A stretch of 64,000 bases of DNA from Lamellibrachia satsuma. Lineage: Eukaryota > Annelida > Polychaeta > Sabellida > Siboglinidae. Made by a program: the position numbers and the translations under genes. The first letter of the stretch is position 1, and every line of letters begins with the position of its first letter. Below the pieces are notes generated by a model, which worked only from the letters and a program-made list of their open reading frames with translations, made no database searches and was not told the origin of the DNA. The stretch covers positions 904,867 to 968,866 of the forward strand of contig BSQZ01000095.1 of assembly GCA_033239005.1 (NCBI GenBank), given 5' to 3'. Positions 45,301 through 56,677 of the stretch are shown here, one piece after another.

Positions 45301-48300
45301 AGCTGAAGAGCCCCTCGCCACTGGCGCAGCGACGGCCCGCCTCGAAGGAGAACACGGTCGGACTGCATTTGTATGAACGGATGTACCTGCAAATACACAA
45401 TGCAAGTTGAGTATTAATTTCAAAGGATGGAAGGGATATGTGGTTGATGATTTGTGATTGGCTATGCGAATAGTTAGAATAAATTGGAAAAGATCAAGAA
45501 GTAGACAGAAGAGACTATGGCGGCGACGATATTACCAATTACGCATAGTGGCATAAAGATGCAAATGTCTAGTGAAGAGGGTTATATCATGCAGTGGATG
45601 GACAATGTTTAGGAGAAAAGTAAATGTGAATTAATAATTCGAATGATTCACCGGAGTTACCACTGTTTCTCAACGGTCTGTTTTTTGTTGCTAAAAACTG
45701 TTAATATTCAGCAAGGCCTTCAGTCTCTTTAAAGGGACTAAAAAAATCATGGTTTGGGACATATGCCCCTATAAGAGTTACTAGAACATAACCCTTTGTA
45801 ACTACAGTCAAGAATATCACGCCAGTGATTACTAGGAAAACACATCTTAATTTCATAGGCCGCGCCATACTGTTAGATAACCATACGTCATGGGTGTCGT
45901 AGTCTGGCAACATAATCTCGTCAAATGAAAATATATTTGCATGCTCATAATCGTACACTTGCCAATTGCACATGGACATGCTGTTTGCATCCAAATCCGA
46001 CTTATATCACACATTTTGGCCATTGTTTGCTAAACGAGTCCTCTTTCTGACATAACATTCCGCTTGATTGAGACTTTGCGGTGGTTCTGTGTATACCGAC
46101 AGTGCTTAATGTCACGCGGTAGTACAGGTTACCTGATTTCATAGAACTGCGCATGCACTTATCGGTCGTGCTGGTTAACATGTCAGCCCTCAGTTAACCG
46201 GAGAATTGACCAGAATATCCTACTTTTAGAAAACATTATGAACAAACCATTGGTATGATATTTTTTTTAGTTGCACATAATTAGTGTTTATTATCTCTTT
46301 TAGGTGTAAATCCATGACTTTAGTTTCACTTTTTCACGCATTTTCTAACTTTCTTCTTGAATACTGCATCACACATATTTTACTATGTATTTTCTTGGAG
46401 CCAAGTATGTGTGTTGATGTTAATAAGGACGTATTTAGCTATTAAAAAATGGTGTATAATTCGTCCCGTCATGAATAAGTCCGATTTGACAATTTTGTTC
46501 GAATGTCGTGTATCATGATTATGAATTCAAAATTAACACAAGAACCGCACTTTTATGTAAGGAATAGGTGAAATAACAGGCAGGTGAACACCAAGGAAAT
46601 CTACCGACGAACATAATACCTGTAGCGCCACTGTTGTCTAATTTCCTTCGACTTTGGATCCATCAAGACAATGTCAAAAGGGCAGACGTGAAGACTGTAT
46701 TTGGCGTCTCCGAGATGACATCGTTTGGAAGCGTCGGTTTCTTCTATCCTTACTATGGCGGTCATTCGCGAAACTACTCAACGAGATTGGTACAGTGTAA
46801 GAAAGAATTATCATTGCAAAGGACAAGTTCAGAAAGACGACTATGTAGTGTTGTTCGGCATGCCAGTGAGTCTTGGACACTCAATAAAAAAGAAGAGAAA
46901 CGTATATACGAAATAGTCTACATTCCCCCAGTATCGCCACTCAGCATATCACAACTGCCACAACTTGATTATGAATTCAAAATGAACAGTTGCGGAATGG
47001 TATAAAGAAACGGTTGGATGGACAACGTCGTTGTTGTTTACGACGTGTTACGTCATTTCTAGACACATATTTTCAATACAGACACTATCGACAATTGTAC
47101 GCAATTGAAACTGAGATATTTCGTGAAAAAAATTAGGAGCTTACCAAAGGAAACAAAGATGTGCAGAATCTGCACATAAAATGTAAATTGTGGCAGTGAT
47201 GAAATAGTGAGTGGCGCCACTGGTGGGGAATTTGAATGTCATGTTTTGATCGCTAGACGGCTTAAGTGTGTAATCACAATGCATCGCGGGATTGATTGTC
47301 GACGTGAGTACAATTTCACTTCAAATGATAGAGTCTGAAAGATTTAGTTTCAGCAAAGAATACAGCGTACCAACTGTAATGTTTACTGATATTAAACAGA
47401 AATCACAGCGCTAGCACCGGAATGCAAACATCAACTGATCTGATGATTGAATAATTTCCAACGCGATTGACTAGGCGTTGGTACAGATACGCGATTGTTT
47501 CATCGCGCGAATTACGTGTTGTATCTCCGTCGGAAAATTACGCGATCTCACCTTTATGTTAGTATTATATAATGCAGCTGCTGTGTTATAGCCTGACTCA
47601 AGTTAGTGATCACTAAATAGTTATTTTGGAGCCTTTTAATGAGCCTGCGCTGGCTATTGTTAGGTTTTTATTTTGGTTTGAGTTTGTGCCAACCACTGCC
47701 AATATAATGTAATTCTGGTGTCTGGATAAGTTCTGGTTAAAGCGACAGTAGATAATTGCATCAGTGCCCAGCGTACCAATATCAAGCGGCTCATAGATGA
47801 CATTTCGGCAAGGAACGTCATTGGTCGTTGACTCTCTCCGTTGTTCTGACTCAAACTTTAATGACATCATTGCCATAACCCACCCTTGCATCACGTCCGA
47901 GGTTGGAGCAGAAAACACCATTACCTGTGGATGATAAATGAAGTTTGGTGAGCAACAATCAAATTTGTAATAACAATAAAACAGCAAAGTGACGTGACTA
48001 ACCAACTAGAAGTTTGAAGTACGTGATTGTTGATTTGTTGTGCTAACATGTAATATTAGTGCCATAAATAAAGCGTGGTCGAAGTTGTTCCTGTTACAAC
48101 GCCAACTTTGATATGACACATGGAGAGATATGTGGCTTGCCAGTACGAGCTACACTAGGCTATTCACGCAGTATACACTATATTGTACACTTATAAGAAG
48201 TAAGCCATATCTTTGCACGTTCACAACGCATAAAAGCGGTTCTACCCGTCTGCTACATGTTGCAAGTTCGTAGTTATTTTTGTGGCATTTCTACTCCTAG

Positions 48301-51300
48301 CATACATAAATTAAAATTTATATATAATTTAAATTTCTACGTCATTGGGAGGCATTAGGAGTTTTCACATAACATTCTGACGTGCTACTTAAAACGAAAC
48401 AGAAACAGACAAATCCAACTACAAGTTTTCAATCAAGATACGATGTTATTTTGGCGGTCGCTTCGTTATGATTGTAGTCATAGGCCTACCAATATCAGGT
48501 TGCTAAACCTCTTTAACAAGATTTGCCATCCAAGCCAAAGGCCCAGATGACAAGTTGACAAGGAACCATTGGCTTATCGATAGTCCAACAATGTTCATCA
48601 AAGTGTAACCCGCCTGAGAAATCGTTTGTAGATGTTGTTTACCACTATCAGTGTTAACACTTCTAAACACTTTTTTGTAATCCGCAAATTTAAGTTCGTT
48701 ACATGTTATATTGTCGTCCAAGTCATTGATATATATTAAGAATAATAAAGGTCCTAATACTGATCTTTGTGGTACCCCACTCAAAACTGATTTCCAGTTT
48801 GAAACTTCTCAATCTACTACTACTACTACAGCATGCTGTCTTTTATCAGTCAGCCATTGTTCTATCCAGTCAATTATGCCATCCCCGATACCATGGGTTT
48901 TTAATTTAAGTAGTAATTTTTATGTGACACTTTGTCAAAAGCTTTCTGAAAATCTAAGTAGATAATATCTACTGGCGATCTCTCGTCTATCCACGTCGTG
49001 ATTTTTTTCCAAAAAACATGGCATATTTGTTAAGCATGACCTCACTTTTAGGAATCCATGTTGAGATGAATTTAATAATTTATGCCTAACAAGGAAGTCC
49101 ACCATATGGTCTTTAATTAACCTTTCTAATAATTTACAAATCGCTGACATTAAACTCACTGGTCTGTAATTCTCAGAGTTATTTCTCAAACCTTTTTTTA
49201 AAATAATGGTATGATGTTTGTTTCTTTCCATTCAAAAGGAACAACTCCGTCTTTTAATGACAAGTTGAACACTCATGCAAGTGGGATACTGATTTGTTCT
49301 ACTGTCTCTATAATTTGTTCTACTGTTTCCATAACTTGTAACAAATGGGATGTGTACGTGTAGAAGTTGTGATGTTGAGTTTCTCTACTATCACCATTAT
49401 GTGCAAACATCTGACCCACCTGTTGTTTACAGACAACCTCACAGGTATGCTTGTGTTCCGAACTTGGGCCAGTCGTCTCTCTGTACTTTATCTCAGCCAC
49501 GTCATCGAAGCAGTACGTGTATAGTGCAGTTTTGTTGCTTTGGAAGCTCATCTCGCTCTCGTGACAATCGAGTCGAGCTTTGACGGTCGACGTGTAACCA
49601 TGCAGGACGTAGAATCGCCTTTGCCATTTCTCATCCTGAAGAGAGAATTTGTGTTTTACAAACTAACCAGAAAGCTATGATAATCGCCTGTAGCAACAAC
49701 AATTTAACATAGTTCTTAACTAAATATGGCACGATAATGCGTAAGCTATGTAAGATTGCAGGGATTTATTAGTGCTACTGGCTGTGACTTATAATTAAAA
49801 ATGATATCTTGATAAGATTACTCAATGGTGTCGATTATCTAACGTAAGCTCAATGATGTGAACATCTTCAGTACGAACCCCCCGGCATGAATACCCGCAG
49901 ACCCATAGCCAGGGTGGGTGGGTACTCCCTTTTTGTGAACCCATTTCTCACAAATATGAACCCTCCAATGGTTGTTTGCATCTTATTACAACTATAAAAC
50001 AATGTATGGTAAGTTGGTAACAACTTCTGAGCAGTAAACTGTGTAGAAAGCTACGTCGTTATTCAAACAACTCGAACAAACATGTAACAAAATTTAACAA
50101 GATTGCCATCTTAAACAACAAGTTCCAGAAGGCAAGTGGAAGAAAGAAGCCATTGGCTTATCGATAGTCCAACAATTTTCTCATCTATGTGTAGCCCGCC
50201 CTTATCAAATATCTGTCAATTTTATCTGGTGCTTAATATAACACTAACGTAAAGATAAAATCGCGTGAATTTTTCCGTGGAAATACATAATTTGCGCGAA
50301 TCTTTTGCTGTGCGATGAAACAATAGCGTAGCTATGACAACGCAAGCGCAATCGCGTTCGAAGTTACTTAGAAGACAAATTAGCCAATAGTTTGTGTTCC
50401 GATGCTATCGATGTGATTTTTGTTTAATATCAGTTAGCGGTATTTTTGGTACAGTGTATTATTTGCTGAAACTAATTCTTTCCGACTCTCTAATTTGGAG
50501 TACAGGTTGTACTTCCGTCAACACTCGATCCGAGATGCATTCCGTTTAGACACAGGTTGTGTTATTCCTCGGATAGAACAAATATAAGTAGGTTATCAGT
50601 CAATGTTGTGGGTCCTTTGTCGTGCATCCAGTTGCCATCCTAAATCTGTTTCAAAGCGAAAATTAAAATATCACCAGGTTATTGCTGGATATTTTAGGAT
50701 ACGGTACTGTTTGCAAACTGCAGGTTTTCAGGTTAAGCTGTTATTATTATTTATTAATAGTTTGGGTAGTTAATCCTTTTCTACAGCCCTGTGGGATTTC
50801 CTAAGGATCACTCGAGTAAACTGTTTTAATGTAATAATTAATTAAATTAAAACTTCTTTATATGATGATTGCAACCAGGGTTTTGAAAAGCATTGAAAAA
50901 CAACGGTAGTCAGTCCGGCAAAAACGGGGTTGGGCGTTTCAGAACTCATTTATGATTATTGTTTTTAGATGAAGTTGTTCTTTTCTTTGTTTAAATTTAA
51001 TATTATATATTAAAATCGACGATTCAAAACAATCTCATGTGGACAGTGCAAGTATTTCATACGGGAATTTTGCCTATATGAGATACCTTAAAAAAGCCCG
51101 ACTGCAACTGAATAAACTTATTATTATTATTATTAAGTTGTAGACAAGTTTTTATTACAAGATATTGTGGCGCCCTCTGCATCGTGGAAATAGTATGAAT
51201 CCACATGGGAAAATGTGTCGCCCTCTGTATTGTGAATAGCTGGCTACGGACTTTACCCTCACTACCGACACACTTACATGACTACACCAGGTGTGAACAT

Positions 51301-51566
51301 GGAACAAACAACCTGGTGTGAACACACTTGTAATTTATTTGTATGAACACCATTGGCATGAATACACACACACATATCTACCCAAACCGACAAGTACACT
51401 CGCCTATGAAAACACTACACGTTATTCACGACTCTGGCTTCGAAAAATGAACAACAGTTTTTTGTCAGTGTCGTTTGTCGTTGACAGCTCATACAGCGGT
51501 TGTACTTACTTTACCAGTTCCGCTGACGAACATGTGCAGGTTGCCTTGCTTGATACCCTTCTCCAT
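42096..51566 (-). CDS. Gene C: DOK-like adaptor with PH domain and two PTB domains, nine exons
   Basis: Exons, 5' to 3' on the minus strand: 51566-51510, 49635-49420, 47924-47777, 46773-46620, 45386-45058, 44575-44444, 44146-44048, 43411-43264 and 42396-42096. All junctions are GT-AG and phases chain without a break (0,0,1,2,1,1,1,2): 1584 nt, 527 residues. Order: PH (about 1-135), linker NVIYEPLDI, PTB-1 (about 142-220), segment with DLYIPM (YxxM, the PI3-kinase p85 SH2 class) and RVCYENI, two short exons each with RVCYENV, PTB-2 (about 375-450), and a tail with ATYATLDRP and HQYVAVV. YEN(V/I) fits pTyr-x-Asn, the GRB2 SH2 class. DOK proteins normally have one PTB, so the second is unusual. 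Alternatively, exons 8-9 belong to a separate gene, but the phases and spacing favour one transcript. Confidence 0.82.
43264..43411 (-). CDS. Gene C exon 8 (PTB-2 first half)
   Basis: Acceptor GTGTTTTAG identical to gene B exon at 12077. Translation WMFMVEVGDTEASKRCKFNS, EYQLHFDTDGIKLEDPTSKA and QEWPYK, split AA|GTATGT. Confidence 0.82.
44048..44146 (-). CDS. Gene C exon 7 (YENV cassette 2)
   Basis: 33-codon phase 1-1 exon: APSSSTKKSVVERVCYENV, then STNPTAPDEHVAPQ. Acceptor TGATTTTTAG, weaker donor GTCGGA. Paralogous to exon 6 around the RVCYENV core. Confidence 0.75.
44444..44575 (-). CDS. Gene C exon 6 (YENV cassette 1)
   Basis: 44-codon phase 1-1 exon between CTATTTTAG and GTACGT: TGSFTLVGKQGLTEDKTGAN, then VVQRVCYENVAAHPTPLGG. 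Removal would keep frame. Confidence 0.78.
45058..45386 (-). CDS. Gene C exon 5 (PTB-1 second half, YIPM and YENI motifs)
   Basis: [64 protein letters not shown]. Ends phase 1 (ACA-G|GTTGG). The pTyr-pocket GRR is kept. The IRRYG of other copies is IRSYK here. Confidence 0.85.
46620..46773 (-). CDS. Gene C exon 4 (PTB-1 first half)
   Basis: V-SRMTAIVRIEETDASKRCH, then KYSLHVCPFDIVLMDPKSKE and QQWRYR, with the codon split AG|GTATTA. Same length pattern as gene A exon 4. Confidence 0.82.
47777..47924 (-). CDS. Gene C exon 3 (PH C-terminal helix and linker)
   Basis: VMVFSAPTSDVMQGWVMAMM with the conserved Trp, then NVIYEPLDI ending phase 1 at ATT-G|GTACGC. Confidence 0.84.
48490..49262 (-). 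mobile_element. CR1-like LINE fragment with internal deletion
   Basis: Minus-strand RT blocks ENYRPVSLMSAICKLLERLI, SSQHGFLKVRSCLTNMPCFL, GVPQRSVLGPLLFLIYINDL and FADYKKVF run directly into the family's 3' end (AAGCCAATGG...CTTGGATGGC), so the RT C-terminus is deleted. The active site reads ADY where ADD is expected. Same family as 1.2 and 62 kb. Confidence 0.88.
49420..49635 (-). CDS. Gene C exon 2 (PH core)
   Basis: 72 codons: DEKWQRRFYVLHGYTSTVKA, RLDCHESEMSFQSN and HTCEVVCKQQ, flanked by CTTCAG and GTGGGT. Direct counterpart of gene A exon 2. Confidence 0.86.
50090..50215 (-). mobile_element. Solo 3' end of the CR1-like LINE
   Basis: About 120 bp matching the 3' untranslated end at 48.50-48.61 kb (GAAGCCATTGGCTTATCGAT). 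Confidence 0.75.
51510..51566 (-). CDS. Gene C exon 1 (PH start)
   Basis: MEKGIKQGNLHMFVSGTGK then GTAAGT. Context GTGCTATGG. It is 57 nt like gene A exon 1, and shares 5' flank with gene D exon 1 (GGAACAGTGCTATGGAGAAG). Confidence 0.82.
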
Positions 51567-51760
51567 AGCACTGTTCCGAGCTAAATGTGCATATGTTTAT
51601 TTAATTTCCGAACTTGTACTTAGTAAACCGCCAGTCAGACAGCTCACACATAACACATAAATAGGCACTTCCTGGTTGTAAGCACAACACATGTACGTCA
51701 CTGGGTCGCCACGGTTGACTGATTCGTTGCGGTCTGTGCTCAGTGGAGGGGTTTGCTTAC
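51567..51760 (-). promoter_or_regulatory. Putative gene C promoter block
   Basis: Conserved with the gene D flank and, more distantly, E and B: ACTTCCTGG (51667-51675, ETS core) and GTCGCCACGG (51705-51714), followed by GCGGTCTGTGCTCAGTGGAG shared with gene D. Role inferred from conservation only. Confidence 0.45.
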
Positions 51761-51944
51761 CACTGTATACTTATGAATTGAAGTTAGACGTTCAGCAACT
51801 TGATATTGGTAGGTTTATAATTTGTAAATATCATCGAAATGATTACCTAAATAATTATATTGTTTGAAAATATGTAGTTGGGTTTGTCTATATCTATTCC
51901 ATGTGAAAAAGTGAACTTTATTATTAAGCAATGATACGCTTTTA

Positions 51945-52070
51945 CGTCGTTGTTAGGGGTTATCCATGTAGTACGCCATTCTATGTGGGGACGTTTTGAG
52001 ACCCACACCCCATGTAACGCTTCGTAACACGCTGGCACGTACACCCCCTTAAAACCACGTTCGTTTTAAG
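51945..52070. repeat. Possible interspersed-repeat terminus
   Basis: TTAGGGGTTATCCATGTAGTACG followed by GGGGACGTTTTGAGACCCAC resembles a repeat widespread in invertebrate genomes, but there is no second copy in the window. Confidence 0.25.
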
Positions 52071-52559
52071 AAAGAACCCCACGATGACTATGACATTTGT
52101 TTTTATATTCGCAGTTAATATGAAAAATATACGTCTGTATAACTAAAAGTAAGAAAAAGTTTACATACGTTTAAAATAGGTGTAATCAAATCAAGCATGT
52201 CAACATGTGATGATCAAAATGACTGGTATTATTACCCAATCAACTCCGACCCCGCGCGAAGACCCGGCTGCCTCGCACCTTCATGGTCGTCCTCGCAAAA
52301 AGCACATTCAACAAAGGAATACAAAATAAACGAAGTATTTATTTGCATAGATAAATATTATTAATCATTATGTCTGTGCATACGGTTGTAGTCGATGTTG
52401 ATAGTTTTTGTTTTCCGTTAGACTTCTCCCGACGGTACACAGCTCTGTGCGTCTGAGTTGCAGGTACTCCCGGTTGAGTATATAATTGGACGATTTTATG
52501 GATCTTCTTACTGTGTCCTTTACACGATGTGTTGCCATTATCTGTTGCACGCCTTTGTC

Positions 52560-52890
52560 CACCCCGTGGTGGTGTTTAGATTTTTTTCGGTATGCACGGA
52601 TCGTTCAGTAGTCGGCAGCAGATTAAGGGAGACATTGTCTGAGGCTCCCCGCAATCACATTCCATTAACTGCGTCTCGTCAATGTAGCGCCACTTCCTCG
52701 TGGTTGTCTCAGCTCGGCCGACCCCAGTGCGCACACAGTTAAGTGATCGCCAGCAGAGCCAAGGTCGGCCAGATTCTTCAGGTCGTAATACTACTTTGAC
52801 TTTTGTTGGTGTATATAACAGTCGTCTATTCCATATTTCCAATCTAGTGCTACTGGGCGATGAGTTCAGTTTTGTGGCGTTCAAGAAGCG
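52560..52890 (-). mobile_element. LINE C-terminal fragment
   Basis: The minus translation WRSLNCVRTGVGRAETTTRK then CDCGEPQTMSPLICCRLLND is the zinc-knuckle-like C-terminal region (CxCGxxQTM) of a jockey-type LINE protein. Isolated and 5'-truncated. Confidence 0.7.
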
Positions 52891-53840
52891 TTTTCGCGAC
52901 TTTAGTCAGCTTGTAGCAGGTACGACGTGGTGGAGCAGGTGATGTTTGGCGCCTGCCATTTGTCGTGAACTTTTCATGCGACTAGCAACAGTGCGCCTTA
53001 TGTCAAGTGTACATTGCTAAACGTGTTGCGAGTCGCCCGTTTGTTCGACTCGCATCGATTTTCCGTACAGTGGTTGTGCGCGCCTCGGTCAACTCACGTT
53101 ACACGACTTTATGCGAATGATCAGCAAACAACAAACGTTGCCGCCACTCGTGCGCACCGTCGCGATCATAGCGTTACTTTTTATTTATTTTTTTTAAACT
53201 GCATCCGTACGCTCCCCTAATATTGTGGTTTGGCATGAAACTGACATGCACGAAGCGGCGATTTGTTGAGTTGTAGACCGGTGCACATTGTCCGACTCTG
53301 CGCAACATTTGCTGGCGCGATTCAATTTTTAACCGGTTTAACTCATGCGCCGTCTGAATCAATAAGCAACTCGAGTTTTACTGATTTTGGGGATCAGAGT
53401 ATATTGGGCGACTATTTAGTTGGAAAAACACTATTCCTAGGTAACGTTTAGAAATGTACGCCTGGCATGAACACAATTCACGAATAATAACCTGATAATA
53501 GTACACATATTTCTTCCCAATTTATTTGTCCGTTCAACATCAAATGACGGAGATTTCAATCTCTGGGACGGATATTTGTTGATTTGTAAAAATGACGAGA
53601 CTCCATACGAATGACGGAGAGTTGACATGTGGGTGAAACTCGGGAGTTCCTCTGTGTATCGATACACTCGTGACATCAAAATGTACACATTAGCATAGTA
53701 ATTAATGCTCTCAGTCTGATATTGAGAGCTAGCCCAAAAACTTATAGTGTTTAGCATTGGTTCACACGACCACGCACTTACTATAATCAGCATATTGCAA
53801 ATCAAGTTGAGGTAATTTTGTATACCGAAGCATATATCGA
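52891..53840. other. Unannotated spacer
   Basis: No domain or repeat recognised. Confidence 0.4.
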
Positions 53841-53844
53841 TACT

Positions 53845-54111
<267 letters not shown>

Positions 54112-54115
<4 letters not shown>

Positions 54116-54200
54116 TCGCTGTCCTCCGGGACGTTGCACCCCTCGCTGTCCTCCTGGATGTTGCACCTCTTGCTGTCCTCCGGGATGTTGCACCTCTATT
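54112..54200. repeat. 27-bp repeat, three copies
   Basis: CCCCTCGCTGTCCTCCGGGA plus CGTTGCA, three head-to-tail copies with single-base changes. Confidence 0.9.
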
Positions 54201-55827
54201 CGCTGTGTACCGTTCTGCTGTCAACAGCGGGAGCCCAGTATCGTTTCTGATGCGGTCACTCCACCTCTTAAGTGGCCTAGCTTCGTCTCTTCCGCTACCC
54301 TTTGGAATATTGCTTGAATGTTTGACTAACACTATTTTCTCTTGGCATATGTGCACAAACTACCGGAGTGTCTGTGTCTGAATACATCTGTGATTATACT
54401 GAACGTAGTGATCACATCCGTAGGTGTAACATGTGTCAAGTAATGTTTGCAATCCTTTGGCGGAAAACGCAAACAGAAGTAAATCATCGGCGTATATCAG
54501 GCGATTAATCACCGCTGTACCAAGACAACAACCAATGGGTTGTTTGTGCAGTTATACATTCAGATTATCCATATAAAACTTGAAAAGTAAAGGGGATAAT
54601 TACCCACCTTGCTTAACACCGTTGCCCACTGAGAAGAAGTCCGTGTAGGTAGATCCCCATCGGACACATACACATTGGTTATAGAACTCATTGCTGAGTA
54701 CTCTTAAAATATATTTCGGTGACTTATTGCATGATAATTCATTAATAATATTCATCAGTTCACCTTCGTCAATTAGTCACTCCATGTTGTATGTAACGCA
54801 ATCAAAGTTAACTTGATCACAACGGCTGTCTTTCACACTTAAAAATATTTTTATAATGGTACTTCCACATTGACCCAATGTTTACATCGCCGTGGACCCC
54901 TTCAATGTTCGTGGGAAGTTTTATTTTGTGGTGCTTAATTTTCTTCCAGAACTTACAATGATCCATTTTACGCATCTTTTTGTGCAGTGGTATCAGCGAT
55001 TATAGTTTCTTTTTTCACATATCTCTTCAATGTACCGACAATATAATTATAAAAGTCATCAAGGTCATCATAATGAGTACAATTGTGACAACTGGGATCA
55101 TTGCATTTAAAACCAGCTAGAACGTTCAGTTTGTAAAGTTCTACCTTCGTGCATTCTTTATATGCATCAATATATTGTGGGAGTAGTGTGTCCCAGTGTA
55201 TGACTTGCTTAATTTCCTTAGTGTCAACACTACTATTACTACATTCTGGAACAACATCACTGTCAATGCTGAATGACACCGGGTAATGATCAGAATGAAT
55301 ACAACCATACCGACATTAGTAATGTAATCTTTATCGTCAGTGGTGCCTATAACATGGTCTAACCATGATGTAGTTCCGCAGAGGTAACATATGTATAATT
55401 ATGTGTCTACCGGGAGATTATCCTGATCACATACAGCCAATGAATATTCTCTGCATAAATCAAGGAAGATATTCCCAAAAACGTATATCTTAGAGATATT
55501 CGCATTAAAGTCACTAATAATTGTTACGCATGAGCTATTAATACTATCAACGTATACAGCTATTTTAGACATATAATCAATAAACCTGTCCCGATTTTCT
55601 TCACATTCATAAGGTAAATATATTTAATAAATAATACTCCCTATTACCACTGCATATTTTTATGTCGCAAAGCCAGTCGTAACTATAATCAAGTATGGTA
55701 ATATGTTGATCCAGGGAGCGTTTCCATAAACAAAACCTACCACACCATTGCCAACACTGCTATCATGGCATGTGTTTAGGAAATGGCAATCTTGTTTTTT
55801 AAGCATAAGCTCTTGTAAGCATAGAAT

Positions 55828-56226
55828 GTGTTCTTCCTCTTTGTTTCCTGTTGTCTAGGGGTGAGGATTTGTCGAGCCACTTTTTCTGTTCTTTCTTTCC
55901 ATTGTTTTCTATCGGCAGCCCCCTCCCTCCACCTTTCACCCCCCCCCCGGATCTTCTCATATCCCTCCCCACGCAGTCCTCCCACCTCAGCTGTGGCCTC
56001 CCCCTTTTCCTACGTCTTGGATGTTTTCCATCTCTGCTCTCTTTGCTATTTTGCCTGCATCCGTCCTGGTCAAGTGGCCTGCAAGATCATCTGGCTTCTC
56101 ACCAATCTTCCTGTTAGGCTGCATTGCATCCCAACCTCTTTTCTGAGGTCGTTCATCCTTCCTCTGTCCATCCTCTATGTTCTTGTTATTCGTCGAACCC
56201 AGTTGTTCTCACAAATATGCAGCTTC

Positions 56227-56281
<55 letters not shown>

Positions 56282-56677
56282 CTGTCACTGTCTCCAGACC
56301 ATAGTAGCATGCCGGTGTAACACACGCTCTCAGGACTTTCTCTTTCAGCTTTTTCGAAATTTTTCTGTCCAACATGACTCCCTCTACCTTTTTCCATGCA
56401 TTCGTTCCCGCTTTTATCCGACGTCGCACCTCTATCTCTGAATGCCCATCCTCAGTAACCATTCCTCCAAGGTACACAACTCCATCCACTTGCTTGATCT
56501 CCTTAGCATCCAACCTGATGTTCAACTCCTCTCTCTGGTGTCCAACCCACATCACTTCTGCCTTCTCCAAGCTCATTCTCAGTCCGTGTTTCTTGAACGC
56601 CCCCTTCCATTTCTCCAAAACTTCCTTTAGTTCTTCCATCACCATGATACACAGTAAAGGGCACCTTGCCTCAAACC
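55828..56677 (-). mobile_element. LINE fragment nested in the 54-57 kb LINE, with Gln-codon expansion
   Basis: Same family as 23018-23655: KAGTNAWKKVEGVMLDRKIS, LRACVTPACYYGLETV, ICENNWVRRITRT. Candidate target duplications flank it: GAACAGAAT (56678-56686) and GCATAGAAT (55819-55827), 7 of 9 identical. It ends in the family's GGAAGAACAC terminus without poly(A). Confidence 0.82.
56228..56281. repeat. (TTG)n / (CAA)n trinucleotide run
   Basis: About 18 copies, in the LINE frame as poly-Gln. The sister LINE copy at 23.2 kb has only EQQQQK here. Confidence 0.95.

Larger units (their letters stand above)
42397..49419. other. Introns of gene C (exons 2-9)
   Basis: Mostly featureless AT-rich sequence with no tandem arrays except a short ATAATA run near 43.85 kb. 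The CR1-like fragment at 48.49-49.26 kb lies in intron 2. Confidence 0.6.

Noticed and set aside
55818..56304. Plus-strand Cys/Leu-rich frames around the TTG run
   Set aside because: They are antisense shadows of the nested LINE. The minus frame holds the RT motifs.
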